64,000 bases of DNA from an uncultured Sulfolobales archaeon (lineage in GTDB: Archaea > Thermoproteota > Thermoprotei_A > Sulfolobales > NBVN01). This document shows positions 29,882 through 40,302 of the stretch, piece by piece. A model generated the notes under the pieces. That model worked only from the letters and a program-made list of their open reading frames with translations. It did not search any database and was not told where the DNA came from. Within the stretch, counting starts at the first letter, position 1. Each line of letters opens with the position of its first letter. The stretch is from assembly GCA_938073905.1 (NCBI GenBank), contig CALJEN010000003.1, positions 29,930-93,929 of the forward strand, in the 5' to 3' direction. A program made the translations under genes and the position numbers.

Positions 29882-32818
29882 GTGAGCTCCGTGGAGGAGT
29901 TCATAGAGTTTTTGAAGAGGCTGGCGGAGAAGTGGTCGCGCTCGTACGAGGAGGACGGGGTCTTCGAGGCCGACCCTATGGAGGGAGCGCCCAAGTACTT
30001 CCTGACAGCGGCGTACATGTACCCGAACGCGCCCATCCACGTAGGCCACGGCAGGACGTACCTCGTAGCCGACGCGCTGGCCAGGTTCAAGCGCCTACTC
30101 GGCTACAACGTCCTGTTCCCGATGGGCTTCCACTACACTGGGACACCGGTGCTGGTGAGGGTCGAGGCAATAGTGGAGAACAACGTCAAGGAGATAGAGG
30201 CCATGTCTAGGACTTTCAACGTGGACGCGGAGACTCTGAGGAAGCTCAGAGACCCCGTGAGGTTCGCGAGGTACTTCCACGAGCTCTCCAAGGAGGTGAT
30301 GAAGGGGTACGGCCTCAGCATAGACTGGAGGAGGGAGTTCACCACGGTAGACCCCGACTACAAAGCCTTCATACGGTGGCAGTTCACCAAGCTCCTCAGG
30401 TCGGGGCTGCTGGTTAGGGGCACCCATCCGGTGGGGTGGTGTCCTAGACACGGCATGCCGGTGAGCATGCACGACACCGAGGGGGACGTCGAGCCGGAGA
30501 TCGGGGAGCTCACCCTGATAAAGTTCGTGGACGACCGCGGGACCGTGTTCCCGGCCGCTACCCTGAGGCCCGAGACCGTCCTGGGAGTCACGAATATGTG
30601 GGTCAACCCGAACGCCAGGTACTGCGTGTCCTCGGTCGGGAGCGAGAGGTGGGTGGTCTCGTGCGAGGCCGTCGAGAAGCTGAGGCACCAGCTGAAGAGC
30701 GTGGAGCCTCTGGAGGAGCTCGGAGGCTCCGAGCTAGTGGGGAGGGAGGTCTTGAACCCGGTCACCGGCGAGAAGGTCAGGGTGCTCCCAGCGGCGTTCG
30801 TGAGCCCGAGGTTCGGCACCGGTGTGGTGATGTCGGTCCCGGCCCACGCGCCCTACGACTACGCGGCACTGAGGGACTACGTGGAGAAGAGCGCGGGCGG
30901 AGCCTGGCCCAGAGAGCTGGCACCGCGTCCCCTGATAGAGGTTCCCGGCTGGAGCGATGTCCCGGCTAGGGACGCCGTGGAGAGGCTCGGGGTCGGGAGC
31001 CAGACCGACGTGGAGCGCCTGGAAGAGGCCACCGCGAAGGTCTACAGAGAGGAGTTCGAGCGCGGCGTCGTCAGACCGGACGTGGTCTCGTACGTGGTGA
31101 GCCGCGACCCCCGGGTGGTGGAGTTCCTGAAGAGCCGCGTAGCGGAGAGGCCGGTCAAGGAGGCTAGGGAGAGCGTGAAGGACCTGCTCAGAGACCTCGG
31201 AGCCCTGGACTCCATGTACGAGGTTATCAACGCTCCCGTCAGGTGCCGCTGCGGTGCCGAGGTCGTAGTGAAGGTCCTGGAGAACCAGTGGTTCATAGAC
31301 TACGGCAACGAGGCTTGGAAGGCCTTGACTAGGGAGGCTCTGAGGGGAATGAGGATCGTGCCGGAGGAGGCTAGGAGGGGCATCGAGGCCACCATAGAGT
31401 GGCTGAAGGAGAGGGCGTGCGCGAGGACTAGGGGGCTGGGCACGGAGCTGCCGTGGGAACCCGGCTGGGTGATCGAGGCTCTCAGCGACTCGACCATATA
31501 CATGGCCTTCTACACGGTCGTGCACAGGATCAGGAGCCTCGGTGTGAGGGCCGAGGATCTCGACGAGCGGTTCTGGGACTACGTCTTCCTGGGCATCGGC
31601 GACCCGAGGGAGGTGGCGGGCAGGATCGGTGTGAGAACCGAGGATCTGGAGTCCATCAGGAGGGAGTTCCTATACTGGTACCCATTGGACTCCAGGCACA
31701 GTGGAAAGGACCTGATACCCAACCACCTCACCTTCTTCGTGTTCAACCACACCGCGGTCTTCCCGAGGGAGCTGTGGCCGAGGCAAATAGTGGTCAACGG
31801 CTGGGTCCTGGTCGAGGGAGCCAAGATGTCCAAGTCCAGGGGCAACGTGAGGCTGCTCAGGAACCTCATGGACGCCTACTCTCCGGACGCCCTGCGGCTC
31901 GGCCTGATCCTCGGCGCCGAGGTGGACCAAGACCTAGACCTCAGCGAGGAGACCATAATCTTCGCGGCCAGGCAGCTCGCGAGGATCTACAGCACGGTGG
32001 AGAAGATCCTGGCCTCGGCCACCGAGGAGGTCGGCAGGCGGGCGGACGAGTGGCTGAGGAGGACGCTCTCGCAGCACGTGGCCAACTACGTGAGCGAGGT
32101 CGAGAGCGTCAAGCTGAGAGCTGCGGCCCTCAGGGTCTACGTCAGGATGCTGGAGGACCTGGAGACCTACGTCAAGTGGGCTGGGACTCCCGGGAGGGTG
32201 GCCAGGGAGTACGTGGCCGAGTGGGTGAAGCTCATGAGCCCCTTCACGCCGTTCGTAGCCGAGGAACTCTGGAGAGCTGCCGGGGGTAGAGGGTACGTGG
32301 CGAAGGCAGTGATAGACAGGAAGCTCGTGGAGGAGGGCCGCCTGCCCGAGGTCGAGCAGAGGTACGTCGACCTGGTCTCCGAAGACATAAGGTCCGTCCT
32401 CGAGGTGGTCAGAGGAGAGGCCGCGGTCCTCTACGTAGCGGACGGAGAGCTCTCGTGGCTGGTGAAGAGCGTTGCGGAAGACGTCGTACGTGGTGCGGAT
32501 TCGAGCGAGACCGTCAGGAGGCTCTCGAGAGACCTGGCCAGAGCGGGCTTGAGGCAGCCAGATAGGGTTGTCAGAGCCCTGCGCGAGGCCGTTAGCTACA
32601 TGGGGGCGGACAGGCTGCTCAGGTACCTAGAGGCCGTGGGAGGATTCGACGAGTTCGAGATACTGAGCAGGCACCGCGAGCTCATAGCCGTCAGGCTGGG
32701 CCTCAAGGACGTGGTCGTCTACAGGGCCTCCGACCCCGAAGCACCAGACCTCGGTGGGAGGAAGGGCAGGGCTCTCCCCCTCAAGCCGGGGATCTACATA
32801 GCTTCCTCCTCGAGCTGA
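29882..32818 (+). CDS. leuS: leucyl-tRNA synthetase
   Basis: 978 residues, archaeal/eukaryotic type. Class I signatures: HVGHG (53-57, HIGH motif) and KMSKSRGN (from residue 648). A CP1 editing domain occupies about 220-470 (TLRPETVLGVTNMWVNP is the Thr-rich editing region), and the anticodon-binding helical domain and C-terminal extension follow. It charges tRNA-Leu, one of which is at 4957. GTG start 60 bases after the divergent thiDN promoter. No truncation or missing motif is seen. Confidence 0.97.
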   Translation: MSSVEEFIEFLKRLAEKWSRSYEEDGVFEADPMEGAPKYFLTAAYMYPNAPIHVGHGRTYLVADALARFKRLLGYNVLFPMGFHYTGTPVLVRVEAIVENNVKEIEAMSRTFNVDAETLRKLRDPVRFARYFHELSKEVMKGYGLSIDWRREFTTVDPDYKAFIRWQFTKLLRSGLLVRGTHPVGWCPRHGMPVSMHDTEGDVEPEIGELTLIKFVDDRGTVFPAATLRPETVLGVTNMWVNPNARYCVSSVGSERWVVSCEAVEKLRHQLKSVEPLEELGGSELVGREVLNPVTGEKVRVLPAAFVSPRFGTGVVMSVPAHAPYDYAALRDYVEKSAGGAWPRELAPRPLIEVPGWSDVPARDAVERLGVGSQTDVERLEEATAKVYREEFERGVVRPDVVSYVVSRDPRVVEFLKSRVAERPVKEARESVKDLLRDLGALDSMYEVINAPVRCRCGAEVVVKVLENQWFIDYGNEAWKALTREALRGMRIVPEEARRGIEATIEWLKERACARTRGLGTELPWEPGWVIEALSDSTIYMAFYTVVHRIRSLGVRAEDLDERFWDYVFLGIGDPREVAGRIGVRTEDLESIRREFLYWYPLDSRHSGKDLIPNHLTFFVFNHTAVFPRELWPRQIVVNGWVLVEGAKMSKSRGNVRLLRNLMDAYSPDALRLGLILGAEVDQDLDLSEETIIFAARQLARIYSTVEKILASATEEVGRRADEWLRRTLSQHVANYVSEVESVKLRAAALRVYVRMLEDLETYVKWAGTPGRVAREYVAEWVKLMSPFTPFVAEELWRAAGGRGYVAKAVIDRKLVEEGRLPEVEQRYVDLVSEDIRSVLEVVRGEAAVLYVADGELSWLVKSVAEDVVRGADSSETVRRLSRDLARAGLRQPDRVVRALREAVSYMGADRLLRYLEAVGGFDEFEILSRHRELIAVRLGLKDVVVYRASDPEAPDLGGRKGRALPLKPGIYIASSSS

Positions 32819-32911
32819 ACCTCCGCTCCAGAGCCTCTCCGCACCTGGCGAGAGGCTTCATCGAGCTGAGAGGTTATTATATCATTCTGTGAAGTTAGCC
32901 GAGGTGGGCGC

Positions 32912-34009
32912 GTGCCCCGGGTCAGGGAAGTCCTGGAAATCGACTACTGGAGACTGAAGACGGGGCCCAGGAACTCGATAACAGACGTACGGGGGGTTCG
33001 CGTGGGTCACGTGACCCTCGTAGAGGGGAGGGGTCCGCTTGTGCCCGGAAAGGGTCCCGTGAGGACGGGGCTCACGGTAGTCTTGCCCCACGAGGGAAGT
33101 CTGTATAGAGAGAAGGTGCTCGCGGCCGCTCACGTCATCAACGGCTTCACGAAGGCACTCGGGCTGGTGCAGATCGAAGAGCTGGGGACTATAGAGTCTC
33201 CGATAGCCCTCACGAACACCCTCAACGTCGGGCTCGTAGCGGACGGGCTCGTGGAGTACTCGGTGAGAGCCAACCCGGAGATAGGGGTCACCGCTCCGAC
33301 GGTGAACCCTGTAGTCCTGGAGTGCAACGACGGCTACCTCAACGACATCCAGGGGAGGCACGTGAGGCAGCACCACGTTCTGGAGGCGATAGAGAGAGCG
33401 TCCGAGAGGTTCGAGGAGGGCTCCGTCGGGGCTGGGACCGGGACCGTGGCCTTCGGGTTCAAGGGAGGCGTGGGGACTTCCTCCCGAGTCGTGGAGACTC
33501 CTTTCGGGAGCTTCACTCTGGGAGTGCTGGTCCAGTCTAACTTCGGCAGGAGAGAGGATCTGTTGGTGGGAGGAGTCCCCGTGGGGAAGTACCTAGCGGG
33601 TCTAGACCCCGGCGCGGCCTCGGGCTCGGTGAACGTCGTGGTCGCTACGGACGCTCCGCTAACGCCCAGGCAGTTGAAGAGAATAGCTAGGAGAGTGCAG
33701 TCGGGCCTGGTCAGGGTTGGCGGGTACACATACCACGGGAGCGGCGAGGTCGTCGTAGCCTTCTCGACGGCTCACAGAGTCGGACACGGCGCCGCAGAGC
33801 TCGTCCATCTCGCCTCGCTCCCGGACGAGGCTCTCAACGAGTTCTTCAGGGGGGTCGTGGAGGCTACCGAGGAGGCCGTGCTGAACTCGATGTTCGAGTC
33901 CACGACGATGGAGGGGAGGGACGGTCGCGTGGTCCACCAGATCCCGGTGGAGAGGGTAGTGGGGCTGGTGAGGAGGGGGGCTGGAGGAGCCTACCAGTCT
34001 TCCAGATGA
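32912..34009 (+). CDS. P1/S58 family aminopeptidase (DmpA-like)
   Basis: 365 residues. The family folds as an Ntn-hydrolase-like autoprocessing enzyme; the diagnostic block is VGAGTGTVAFGFKGGVGTSSR (in part), preceded by TNTLNVGLVADGLVEY and VLECNDGYLND and followed by LGVLVQSNFGRREDL. Members cleave N-terminal D- or beta-amino acids from small peptides. No signal peptide, so it is cytoplasmic. GTG start behind a TATTATATCA promoter near 32874-32883. Confidence 0.88.
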   Translation: MPRVREVLEIDYWRLKTGPRNSITDVRGVRVGHVTLVEGRGPLVPGKGPVRTGLTVVLPHEGSLYREKVLAAAHVINGFTKALGLVQIEELGTIESPIALTNTLNVGLVADGLVEYSVRANPEIGVTAPTVNPVVLECNDGYLNDIQGRHVRQHHVLEAIERASERFEEGSVGAGTGTVAFGFKGGVGTSSRVVETPFGSFTLGVLVQSNFGRREDLLVGGVPVGKYLAGLDPGAASGSVNVVVATDAPLTPRQLKRIARRVQSGLVRVGGYTYHGSGEVVVAFSTAHRVGHGAAELVHLASLPDEALNEFFRGVVEATEEAVLNSMFESTTMEGRDGRVVHQIPVERVVGLVRRGAGGAYQSSR

Positions 34010-34049
34010 CGCTGGGGAGAGTTTTAAGTGGCGAGAACACGGAGTCTCG

Positions 34050-34601
34050 ATGAGGCTGTTGGTGATATCTGACTCCCACGTTCCCGAGAGGGCTCTCGGG
34101 ATACCGAGGGCTATCGAGGAGTACATCACGAGCGAGAGGTTCGACGCGGTGGTACACGCCGGCGACGTGACCGGGAGGAGGCTGCTAGAGCTCATAGAGC
34201 GGGAAGCGGGCGCCAAGGTCATCGTGGTCAGAGGGAACATGGACTATCTGAGCTTCCCCAGGCACGCTAAGGTTCAAGTGGAGGAGCTCGTCCTTGGAGT
34301 GGTCCACGGAGACGGGGTCTACCCCAGGGGAAACTTAGCCGCACTGACCAGGATCGCTCGCGCTCTCGGAGCGAGAGTGCTCGTGTCCGGGCACACTCAC
34401 GAGCCATTCGTCGTCTACGACAAGAGCGGCGTCCTGCACGTGAACCCCGGGAGCGTCACCGGAGTCTGGAGTGGGAGCGGCGGTAGCGGGACTCCCTCGT
34501 TCGCGGAGCTCTCCGTGAGCTCTAGAACGGTTGCGGTAGTGGTCTACGAGCTCGCGGACCGCGAGCTCGTAAGGAGGGTCTCCGCCTCCTATACACTGTA
34601 G
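34050..34601 (+). CDS. MJ0936/YfcE-type phosphodiesterase
   Basis: 183 residues of the small metallophosphoesterase family. Motifs in order: VISDSHVPER, VVHAGDVTG, VVRGNMDY, GVVHGDGVYP and VLVSGHTHEPF, ending in HVNPGSVTGV. The family hydrolyses phosphodiester model substrates; the cellular target is unknown. ATG start with GTTTTAAGT about 25 bases upstream (34020-34028). Single gene. Confidence 0.88.
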   Translation: MRLLVISDSHVPERALGIPRAIEEYITSERFDAVVHAGDVTGRRLLELIEREAGAKVIVVRGNMDYLSFPRHAKVQVEELVLGVVHGDGVYPRGNLAALTRIARALGARVLVSGHTHEPFVVYDKSGVLHVNPGSVTGVWSGSGGSGTPSFAELSVSSRTVAVVVYELADRELVRRVSASYTL

Positions 34602-34768
34602 TCAGCGGTGAGGCACTCATCGCGGAGTTCCTTCGCTATGCCGTCAGTCCTCCGGGGGCCGGTCCGAGGGCTTAGCGGCACTCCACATCGAAGATCTCTG
34701 GGAGTTGTTCGGCTTGGGGGCGCATTACCTTTTAAACCGTACAGCACCACGACTGCTAGGGACTCGGA

Positions 34769-35431
34769 ATGTCCTTTTGGGCGTGGGTATCGGGGAGGAG
34801 GAGGAAGGATGTTCTAAGGTTCTACATCGAGCACGCGGCTGAGGTGGAGAAGGTGGTCGAAGAGTCCGAGAGGGTGATCGGCGAGCTGGCTAAGGGAAAC
34901 GCGGAGCTCGTCGCCATGCACTGGGGAGAGGTATTCGAGACGGAGAGGAGGGCTGATGACATCAAGAGGAGGCTCCTCGCGGAGCTCGCCAGCGAGACCT
35001 TCCACCCGATAGACAGGGAGGAGATAGTGAGGCTAGTCCTCACGACAGATGACATAGCTGCCTACGCCAAGGCGTGGAGCCGGAGGGCTATGCTCTACCT
35101 GCCCGACCAGCCTCCTCAAGACATAGGCAGGGCTCTCCAGGGTATGGCGTCGAGAGTCCGCGAGGCAGTAAAGCTCATAAAGAAGGCCGCGGAGCGCCTC
35201 ACGGAGAACCCGAGGGAGGTTCTAGAGCTGGCGAACAAGATAGAGTCCCTCGAGGAGGAGGTAGACGACATCAGACACGAGGCGTTCAGGGAGATCCTGA
35301 AGTTCTGCGACACGGCCCGGAGCTCCAAGTGCCTGCTCGTCAAGGAGATCATGGACTCGATAGAGAACGCTGCGGACCGCTGCGAGGACGTGGCTGACGT
35401 TCTGAGGGGCATAGCCCTTCTGTCAGCTTAA
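34769..35431 (+). CDS. DUF47 (PhoU-like) family protein
   Basis: 220 residues, almost entirely helical, matching TIGR00153/DUF47: FWAWVSGRRRKDVLRFYIEH, DDIKRRLLAELASETFHPIDREEIVRL, a paired helix repeat in the second half with ESLEEEVDDIRHEAF, and IMDSIENAADRCEDVADVL. The helical bundle coordinates metals in PhoU relatives and DUF47 genes usually sit beside PiT phosphate transporters; none is adjacent here. TTTTAAACC promoter element at about 34730. Confidence 0.88.
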   Translation: MSFWAWVSGRRRKDVLRFYIEHAAEVEKVVEESERVIGELAKGNAELVAMHWGEVFETERRADDIKRRLLAELASETFHPIDREEIVRLVLTTDDIAAYAKAWSRRAMLYLPDQPPQDIGRALQGMASRVREAVKLIKKAAERLTENPREVLELANKIESLEEEVDDIRHEAFREILKFCDTARSSKCLLVKEIMDSIENAADRCEDVADVLRGIALLSA

Positions 35432-35499
35432 GCCGGGGAGGGCCGGCCGAGGGAGCGTCCTCAGCTCTCTTCGAGCTGTTTTATGGAGCTCTCGGTAGT

Positions 35500-37458
35500 C
35501 TAGATCACTAGCGCGAGCGAGTCGAGGACTTTCGGCACCGCCACCCTTACTCCCTGGGGAAGCCCCAGCTCTTTAGCTTTCCTAGATATAGTCGTCCTCA
35601 GCCCCTCTAGCGCTGTGGGCTCACCGTGGTTCAGGATTATCTTCTTCGGCTTGGTCTCGATGTCCCTCAGGAACTTGAGTATCTGCGTCCTGTCCGAGTG
35701 ACCCGAGAATCCCTCTATCGAGTGCACCTCCATGGCTACCTTGACGAGCTCTATCCTGTCCCCGACGAGTATGTGGACTTCCTTGGCTCCGTCGCGCACC
35801 TTTCTGCCCAGAGTCCCCTCGACCTGGTAGTTGACGAACACGAGGGAGTTGTTCGGGTTCTCCGCCATGAGCCTGAAGTACTCCACAGCCGGACCTCCGT
35901 TGAGCATGCCGGAGGTGGCGAGTATCACGCAGGGCTCCCTGGCCTCGACTATCTCGGACCTGGCCACCCCACCCCCGACTATCTCGAACGAGGGGTGCAT
36001 GAACGGGTTCTCCGAGTTGTATATCCTGTCCCTGAGCTCCCTCGAGAGCAGCTCCGGGTAGGCCGTGTGGATCGCCGTGACCTCGTTTATCATCCCGTCG
36101 ATGTAGACGGTGAGCTCGGGTAGCCTGCCAGTCCTCATGGCGTCCGCTATTATCAGCAGAACCTCCTGAGACCTCCCGACGGCCAGCGAGGGTATGAGGA
36201 CCTTCCCGCCCCTCTCGACGGTTTTCCCTATTATCTCTATCAGCCTCTCCGCCGACTCCTCCCTGCTAGGCTGGTCGGTGCTGCCGTACGTCCCCTCGAT
36301 TATCAGCGTGTCGACCCTCGGGAACCTGCTGCTCGCTCTATCGAGCAGCCTCGTCTTGTCGTACTTGAAGTCGCCCGTGTACACTATGTTGTGGAGCCCG
36401 TTGTCTATGTGCAGGTGGGCTATCGCAGACCCCAGTATGTGACCCGCGTTGTAGAGGGTGAGCCTGACGTCCGGAGCGATGTCGGTGACCTCTCCGTACC
36501 TCAGCGCTATAGTGTGGAGCAGTGCGTCCTGCACGTGGCGGGACTCGAAGGGGGGACTCCTCCCCTCCCTCCTGGACAGCTCTAGCAGGTCCTTCTCCAG
36601 CAGCACCATGAGGTCTCTCGTCGCCTGCGTCATGTAGACCGGCCCTCTGTACCCATACTTGAAGAGGTATGGCACCAGTCCGACGTGGTCGAGGTGGGCG
36701 TGCGTGACGACGACCGCGTCTATGTCCTCCGGCTTTAGGTCCAGGGCGTCTATCCTGGGAGCGAAGCTCTTCAGGAGCATGGTGCCGGGGTTCAGGCCGA
36801 AGTCCAGCAGTATCTTGGACTCCGCGGTCTCGACGAGGATGGCCGACCTGCCGACCTCCATGAACCCCCCGAGGGCGGTTATCCTGACGTAGTTGTCCTT
36901 GAACAGAACCTCTCTGTGTATCCTCTCGCCGACGGCCCTCAGGAACTCGAGCCTCTCCGCCGACTGCCTGATCACGTAGTTCAGCTCGGACTCAAGGATG
37001 AGAGACCTCAGCGGCGGCTTCCTGACTATCCTAGGCCTCCAGCCGGTCTCGACGAATATCTCCTTGAACAGCCTCCCGCCGTTGTCCGTGAACGCCTGGG
37101 GCTGCGGAGTCTTTATGACGACCTCTCCGAGGACGTCGTCGAACATCACGTCGGAGTCGCTCTCGATGTGCTGCCTGGCTTTCGAGAGTATGAGCTTCCT
37201 GGCCTCGCTCTCCCTGAGCCTCCTGGACTCGTCGACCCTCACGACGACCCTCTTCTTTATGGCCTTGGCTAGGCTCCTGAGGGCCTCCTCGTTCTCGACT
37301 ATGAACGAGACGTTCCTTACGTACACTACTACCTCCGGACCCTCGAACTCCACCTTGGTCACTTGGGCCTCCGGCGGCAGCTTCGAGAATATCTCGACCC
37401 TAATGTTCTCCCTTATGTCGTCCACGAACCTGAAGTCTTTCGCGTTCATCTCGCTCAC
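35500..37458 (-). CDS. aCPSF1 / FttA, archaeal CPSF-type ribonuclease and transcription terminator
   Basis: 652 residues. Two KH-like domains (about 15-150) precede a metallo-beta-lactamase domain with VVTHAHLDHVGLVPYL, and a beta-CASP domain with LIIEGTYGSTDQPSREE, MLNGGPAVEYF and SIEGFSGHSD. The enzyme cleaves 3' ends of transcripts at U-rich sites and drives factor-dependent termination in archaea. GTG start overlaps the proteasome gene stop by one base (TAGTG), so both are on one transcript. Length and motifs are normal. Confidence 0.95.
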   Translation of the reverse strand: MSEMNAKDFRFVDDIRENIRVEIFSKLPPEAQVTKVEFEGPEVVVYVRNVSFIVENEEALRSLAKAIKKRVVVRVDESRRLRESEARKLILSKARQHIESDSDVMFDDVLGEVVIKTPQPQAFTDNGGRLFKEIFVETGWRPRIVRKPPLRSLILESELNYVIRQSAERLEFLRAVGERIHREVLFKDNYVRITALGGFMEVGRSAILVETAESKILLDFGLNPGTMLLKSFAPRIDALDLKPEDIDAVVVTHAHLDHVGLVPYLFKYGYRGPVYMTQATRDLMVLLEKDLLELSRREGRSPPFESRHVQDALLHTIALRYGEVTDIAPDVRLTLYNAGHILGSAIAHLHIDNGLHNIVYTGDFKYDKTRLLDRASSRFPRVDTLIIEGTYGSTDQPSREESAERLIEIIGKTVERGGKVLIPSLAVGRSQEVLLIIADAMRTGRLPELTVYIDGMINEVTAIHTAYPELLSRELRDRIYNSENPFMHPSFEIVGGGVARSEIVEAREPCVILATSGMLNGGPAVEYFRLMAENPNNSLVFVNYQVEGTLGRKVRDGAKEVHILVGDRIELVKVAMEVHSIEGFSGHSDRTQILKFLRDIETKPKKIILNHGEPTALEGLRTTISRKAKELGLPQGVRVAVPKVLDSLALVI

Positions 37459-38084
37459 TAACCCGCCGGGTAGGACTTTTCCTCGATCCCGTTCGGCTTC
37501 ACTATCGCCACGTCGACAGCCTCGCCCGTGAAGACGTCCCTCCTTATGGAAGACCTGACGGCCTTCACCGCGAGGGCCACCGCCTCCTCCTCGTCCATGT
37601 CCTCCCTGTACTCCGACTCCAGGACTCCTATCGCCACGGGGGATCCCGAACCGGTCGCCGTGTAGGTCTCCTCGAAGTAGTCTCCGTAGAGCTCTATGTT
37701 GTAGAGCCTGGGTTTCTCGTCGTAGCCCGCGAGTATGAACTGCACCAGGAACGGGTAGTACTTGTAGCTGTTCAAGAGTATGGAGAGGTACGCGGCCAGC
37801 GACCTCACCGGGATCTTGGCCTTGCTTGCTAAGCTGTACTCCGTCGCCTTGATCCTCAGGAGCGAGGCCAGGACCTGTGTGTCGGCGACCAGTCCGGCCG
37901 TGGTCAACACCACGTGGTCGGCCACCCTGACTATCTTCTTCACGGCCTTGTGGGCTATGTAGGTGCCGCTGCTGGCTCTCCTGTCGGCGGCTACTATTGC
38001 CGCGCCTTTCGTTACTAGACCTACCGTTGTCGTCCCGAACAGAACCCTCAACCTGTTCGCACCTATGGGGACCTGTTCCCGCAC
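37458..38084 (-). CDS. psmB: proteasome beta subunit, active type
   Basis: 208 residues. A propeptide of about 15 residues ends before the catalytic threonine (LFG/TTTVGL); the other active-site residues are visible as the Asp in VAADRRAS and the Lys in AHKAVKKI. Removal exposes the N-terminal Thr nucleophile of the 20S core. Crenarchaea often have two beta subunits; this one has all catalytic residues. The promoter is in the short divergent region with the G1P dehydrogenase gene (GCTTATAAG near 38100 serves the other strand). A PAC2-family chaperone is encoded at 51395. Confidence 0.95.
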   Translation of the reverse strand: MREQVPIGANRLRVLFGTTTVGLVTKGAAIVAADRRASSGTYIAHKAVKKIVRVADHVVLTTAGLVADTQVLASLLRIKATEYSLASKAKIPVRSLAAYLSILLNSYKYYPFLVQFILAGYDEKPRLYNIELYGDYFEETYTATGSGSPVAIGVLESEYREDMDEEEAVALAVKAVRSSIRRDVFTGEAVDVAIVKPNGIEEKSYPAG

Positions 38085-38123
38085 TTAAATGGGTAGCCGG
38101 CTTATAAGTTTTAGTGAGGCTGC

Positions 38124-39191
38124 TTGAAGCACTCGATAGAGCTCTTCAAGAAGGTCGTCGTGGGTCACGGAGTGAGGTGGGAGCTGGGAACCGTGCTCTC
38201 GGAGCTCGGGATCGGAAGCAAGCTAGCGGTGATCACGGGCCCGCACGTGAGGAAGCTCGTGGCCGAGCCGCTGGTGGAGAGGGCCCTCAGCGGCTTCAGC
38301 GTAGAGGTTCTCGAGGCGACCTCCCCATCGGTCGAGGTCGCGGAGGGCCTGGCCGACTTGGTGAGCTCCTTCAGACCGTCGGCCATTGCGGCCGTCGGAG
38401 GTGGGAAGAGCATCGACGTAGCCAAGTACGTCTCGCACAAGCTCGGAGTCCCCTACATCAGCGTGCCCACGGTCGCGTCGCACGACGGCATAGCCTCTCC
38501 CTTCGCATCGCTGAGGGGCCTGGAAACGGTGTACTCCGTGAAGACCTCTCCCCCCATAGCCGTCGTGGCCGACATCGAGGTGGTCGCGGCTGCCCCGAGG
38601 AGACTGACCATCGCGGGCGCCGGTGACCTCGTTGCCAAGATAACGGCCGTGAGGGACTGGAGGTTAGCCAACAGGCTGAAGGGCGAGTACTACGGGGACT
38701 ACGCGGCGTCCCTGGCCCTCATGTCCGCCAGACACGTGCTAGCGTTCAGCAGAGCGATATCTAGGTGCACTCCGGCGGGCCTCAGGATACTCGTGGAGGG
38801 TCTCATAAGCTCCTCGACGGCTATGTGCATAGCGGGGTCGACGAGGCCTGCGAGCGGCTCCGAGCACCTCTTCAGCCACGCGCTCGACATAGTGGCCAAC
38901 TACCCGGCGCTCCACGGTGAGCAGGTGGGCCTCGGGACTATAATGATGGGCTACATCCACGGGATAGACTGGAGGCGCATCAAGAGGACTCTCAGGAGGC
39001 TCGGGCTGCCGACCACGGCTAGGGAGCTCGGGATCAGGGAGGAGCACGTGATCGAGGCCCTGACCATGGCTCACAGGATAAGGCCCCACAGGTACACGAT
39101 ACTGGGGGAGAGCGGCCTCACGAGGGAAGCCGCCGAGGAGGTCGCCCTGAAGACGGGTGTCATAGGTGAGAACTACCAAGACTCTGCTTAG
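38124..39191 (+). CDS. egsA: sn-glycerol-1-phosphate dehydrogenase
   Basis: 355 residues. It reduces dihydroxyacetone phosphate to sn-glycerol-1-phosphate, the stereospecific backbone of archaeal lipids. NAD-binding [14 protein letters not shown] (about 90), [15 protein letters not shown], and the zinc ligands in [16 protein letters not shown] and [10 protein letters not shown] are all visible. TTG start 25 bases after TTATAAG. It overlaps the UPF0179 gene by 26 bases. Confidence 0.95.
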   Translation: MKHSIELFKKVVVGHGVRWELGTVLSELGIGSKLAVITGPHVRKLVAEPLVERALSGFSVEVLEATSPSVEVAEGLADLVSSFRPSAIAAVGGGKSIDVAKYVSHKLGVPYISVPTVASHDGIASPFASLRGLETVYSVKTSPPIAVVADIEVVAAAPRRLTIAGAGDLVAKITAVRDWRLANRLKGEYYGDYAASLALMSARHVLAFSRAISRCTPAGLRILVEGLISSSTAMCIAGSTRPASGSEHLFSHALDIVANYPALHGEQVGLGTIMMGYIHGIDWRRIKRTLRRLGLPTTARELGIREEHVIEALTMAHRIRPHRYTILGESGLTREAAEEVALKTGVIGENYQDSA

Positions 39192-39615
39192 CAGATACGT
39201 GGCGAGGGAGGGGTACAGGTTCCTCTTCTCCGGACAGATGGACGAGTGCGCGGAGTGCCGGTTCAGGCACGCGTGCGTTGGGAACCTCAGAGAGGGTGCG
39301 GCCTACGAGGTGGTCAAGGTCTACGGGATAGTGAACAGGTGCCCCGTGCTGGGGGAGGTCGTCACGGTCGACGTGAAACCCGCCGAGCTGAGCGTGGCCC
39401 TGGACCCGAAGGCGGCCGTCGAGGGGATGCTAGTCACGTACGTGCACCGCGAGTGCGGAGTGCCCTGCCGGTTCAGCGAGCTCTGCCGGAACCCCCTCGT
39501 GGGGAGCGGGACCAAGGTGAAGGTGCTCTCCGTGGGGAGCAGGGTGGACTGCAAAGCCGGGAAGAACCTGGTCGTAGCGACGGTGGTCACGGCCTCCGCT
39601 CTACTAGCCAGGTGA
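39166..39615 (+). CDS. UPF0179 family protein
   Basis: 149 residues of the archaeal family UPF0179. Cysteines are clustered: [10 protein letters not shown] (about 29-38), RCP, and [12 protein letters not shown] then a final C in RVDCKAG. The spacing suggests metal or Fe-S binding. Function unknown. GTG 39166 lies inside the G1P dehydrogenase gene; GTG 39199 is a later alternative. Confidence 0.83.
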   Translation: MRTTKTLLSRYVAREGYRFLFSGQMDECAECRFRHACVGNLREGAAYEVVKVYGIVNRCPVLGEVVTVDVKPAELSVALDPKAAVEGMLVTYVHRECGVPCRFSELCRNPLVGSGTKVKVLSVGSRVDCKAGKNLVVATVVTASALLAR

Positions 39616-39654
39616 GCTCAGAGCCTCCGGCGGTACCCCGAGCACCGGTAGTCC

Positions 39655-40302
39655 CTAGTCGACGAGCTTGGTGTTCACCTGGACTATCTCCTCGCTTATC
39701 GTGTCCCCCCTCACGATCTTCCTCCTCCTCTCGCCCTCGCTGCGGGGGTGGAAGCCCGGTGGAGACGAGAGGAGGAGAGCCCTCTTAGCGGGACCCGGCA
39801 GGCCCGGGATCATGGGGAAGCCCGAGGAGTCTGTGCCTCCCGTTATGAGCAGCCTCTTACCTGGTATGCCGACCACGGAGGCGTCCACGTGCTCGCCTAT
39901 CCTCTTACCGACGAACGCGGCGGCCCTCGGACCGTCGACCACCACCTGGAAACACTTGGCCCTGAATACCTCGGCCAGGACCTCGCCGCTGCCGAGCTTC
40001 TCCGAGAGGCTCCCGGCTGGGACGTAGACCACTCCCTCCGGAACGCTCGGGTCCGGCTCCAGGCGCACCGTCAGGCTGACCTTCTCCCCCTTCGCTCTGT
40101 CCTTCCACACCCTGATGGTGGCTATCCTGTAGGGAGTCTCGAGCAGCTCTACCAGCTTGGGATTGGCCTTGGCTCTGAAGAGTTCCCTCCCCTCCTTCAT
40201 GGCCTCCGTCAGCTTCAGCTCCTCGGACTCCGCTACCCTCACGTAGAGCTCCCTGGGCTCCTTGGCCTCGGGGTCCCCGACCACTACCTTGAACGTGGCC
40301 AC
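39655..40302 (-). CDS. rps6e: 30S ribosomal protein S6e
   Basis: 215 residues. The S6e core is in the second half: GKRLLITGGTDSSGFPMIPG, LLLSSPPGFHPRSEGERRRK, then VRGDTISEEIVQVNTKL. The first 95 residues are a crenarchaeal-type N-terminal extension (TVRLEPDPSVPEGVVYV). Part of the small subunit body. TATA-like TTATAAGAC-type element near 40335-40344 on the minus strand, and a tnpB-tail relic begins 85 bases upstream. Confidence 0.9.
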   Translation of the reverse strand: MATFKVVVGDPEAKEPRELYVRVAESEELKLTEAMKEGRELFRAKANPKLVELLETPYRIATIRVWKDRAKGEKVSLTVRLEPDPSVPEGVVYVPAGSLSEKLGSGEVLAEVFRAKCFQVVVDGPRAAAFVGKRIGEHVDASVVGIPGKRLLITGGTDSSGFPMIPGLPGPAKRALLLSSPPGFHPRSEGERRRKIVRGDTISEEIVQVNTKLVD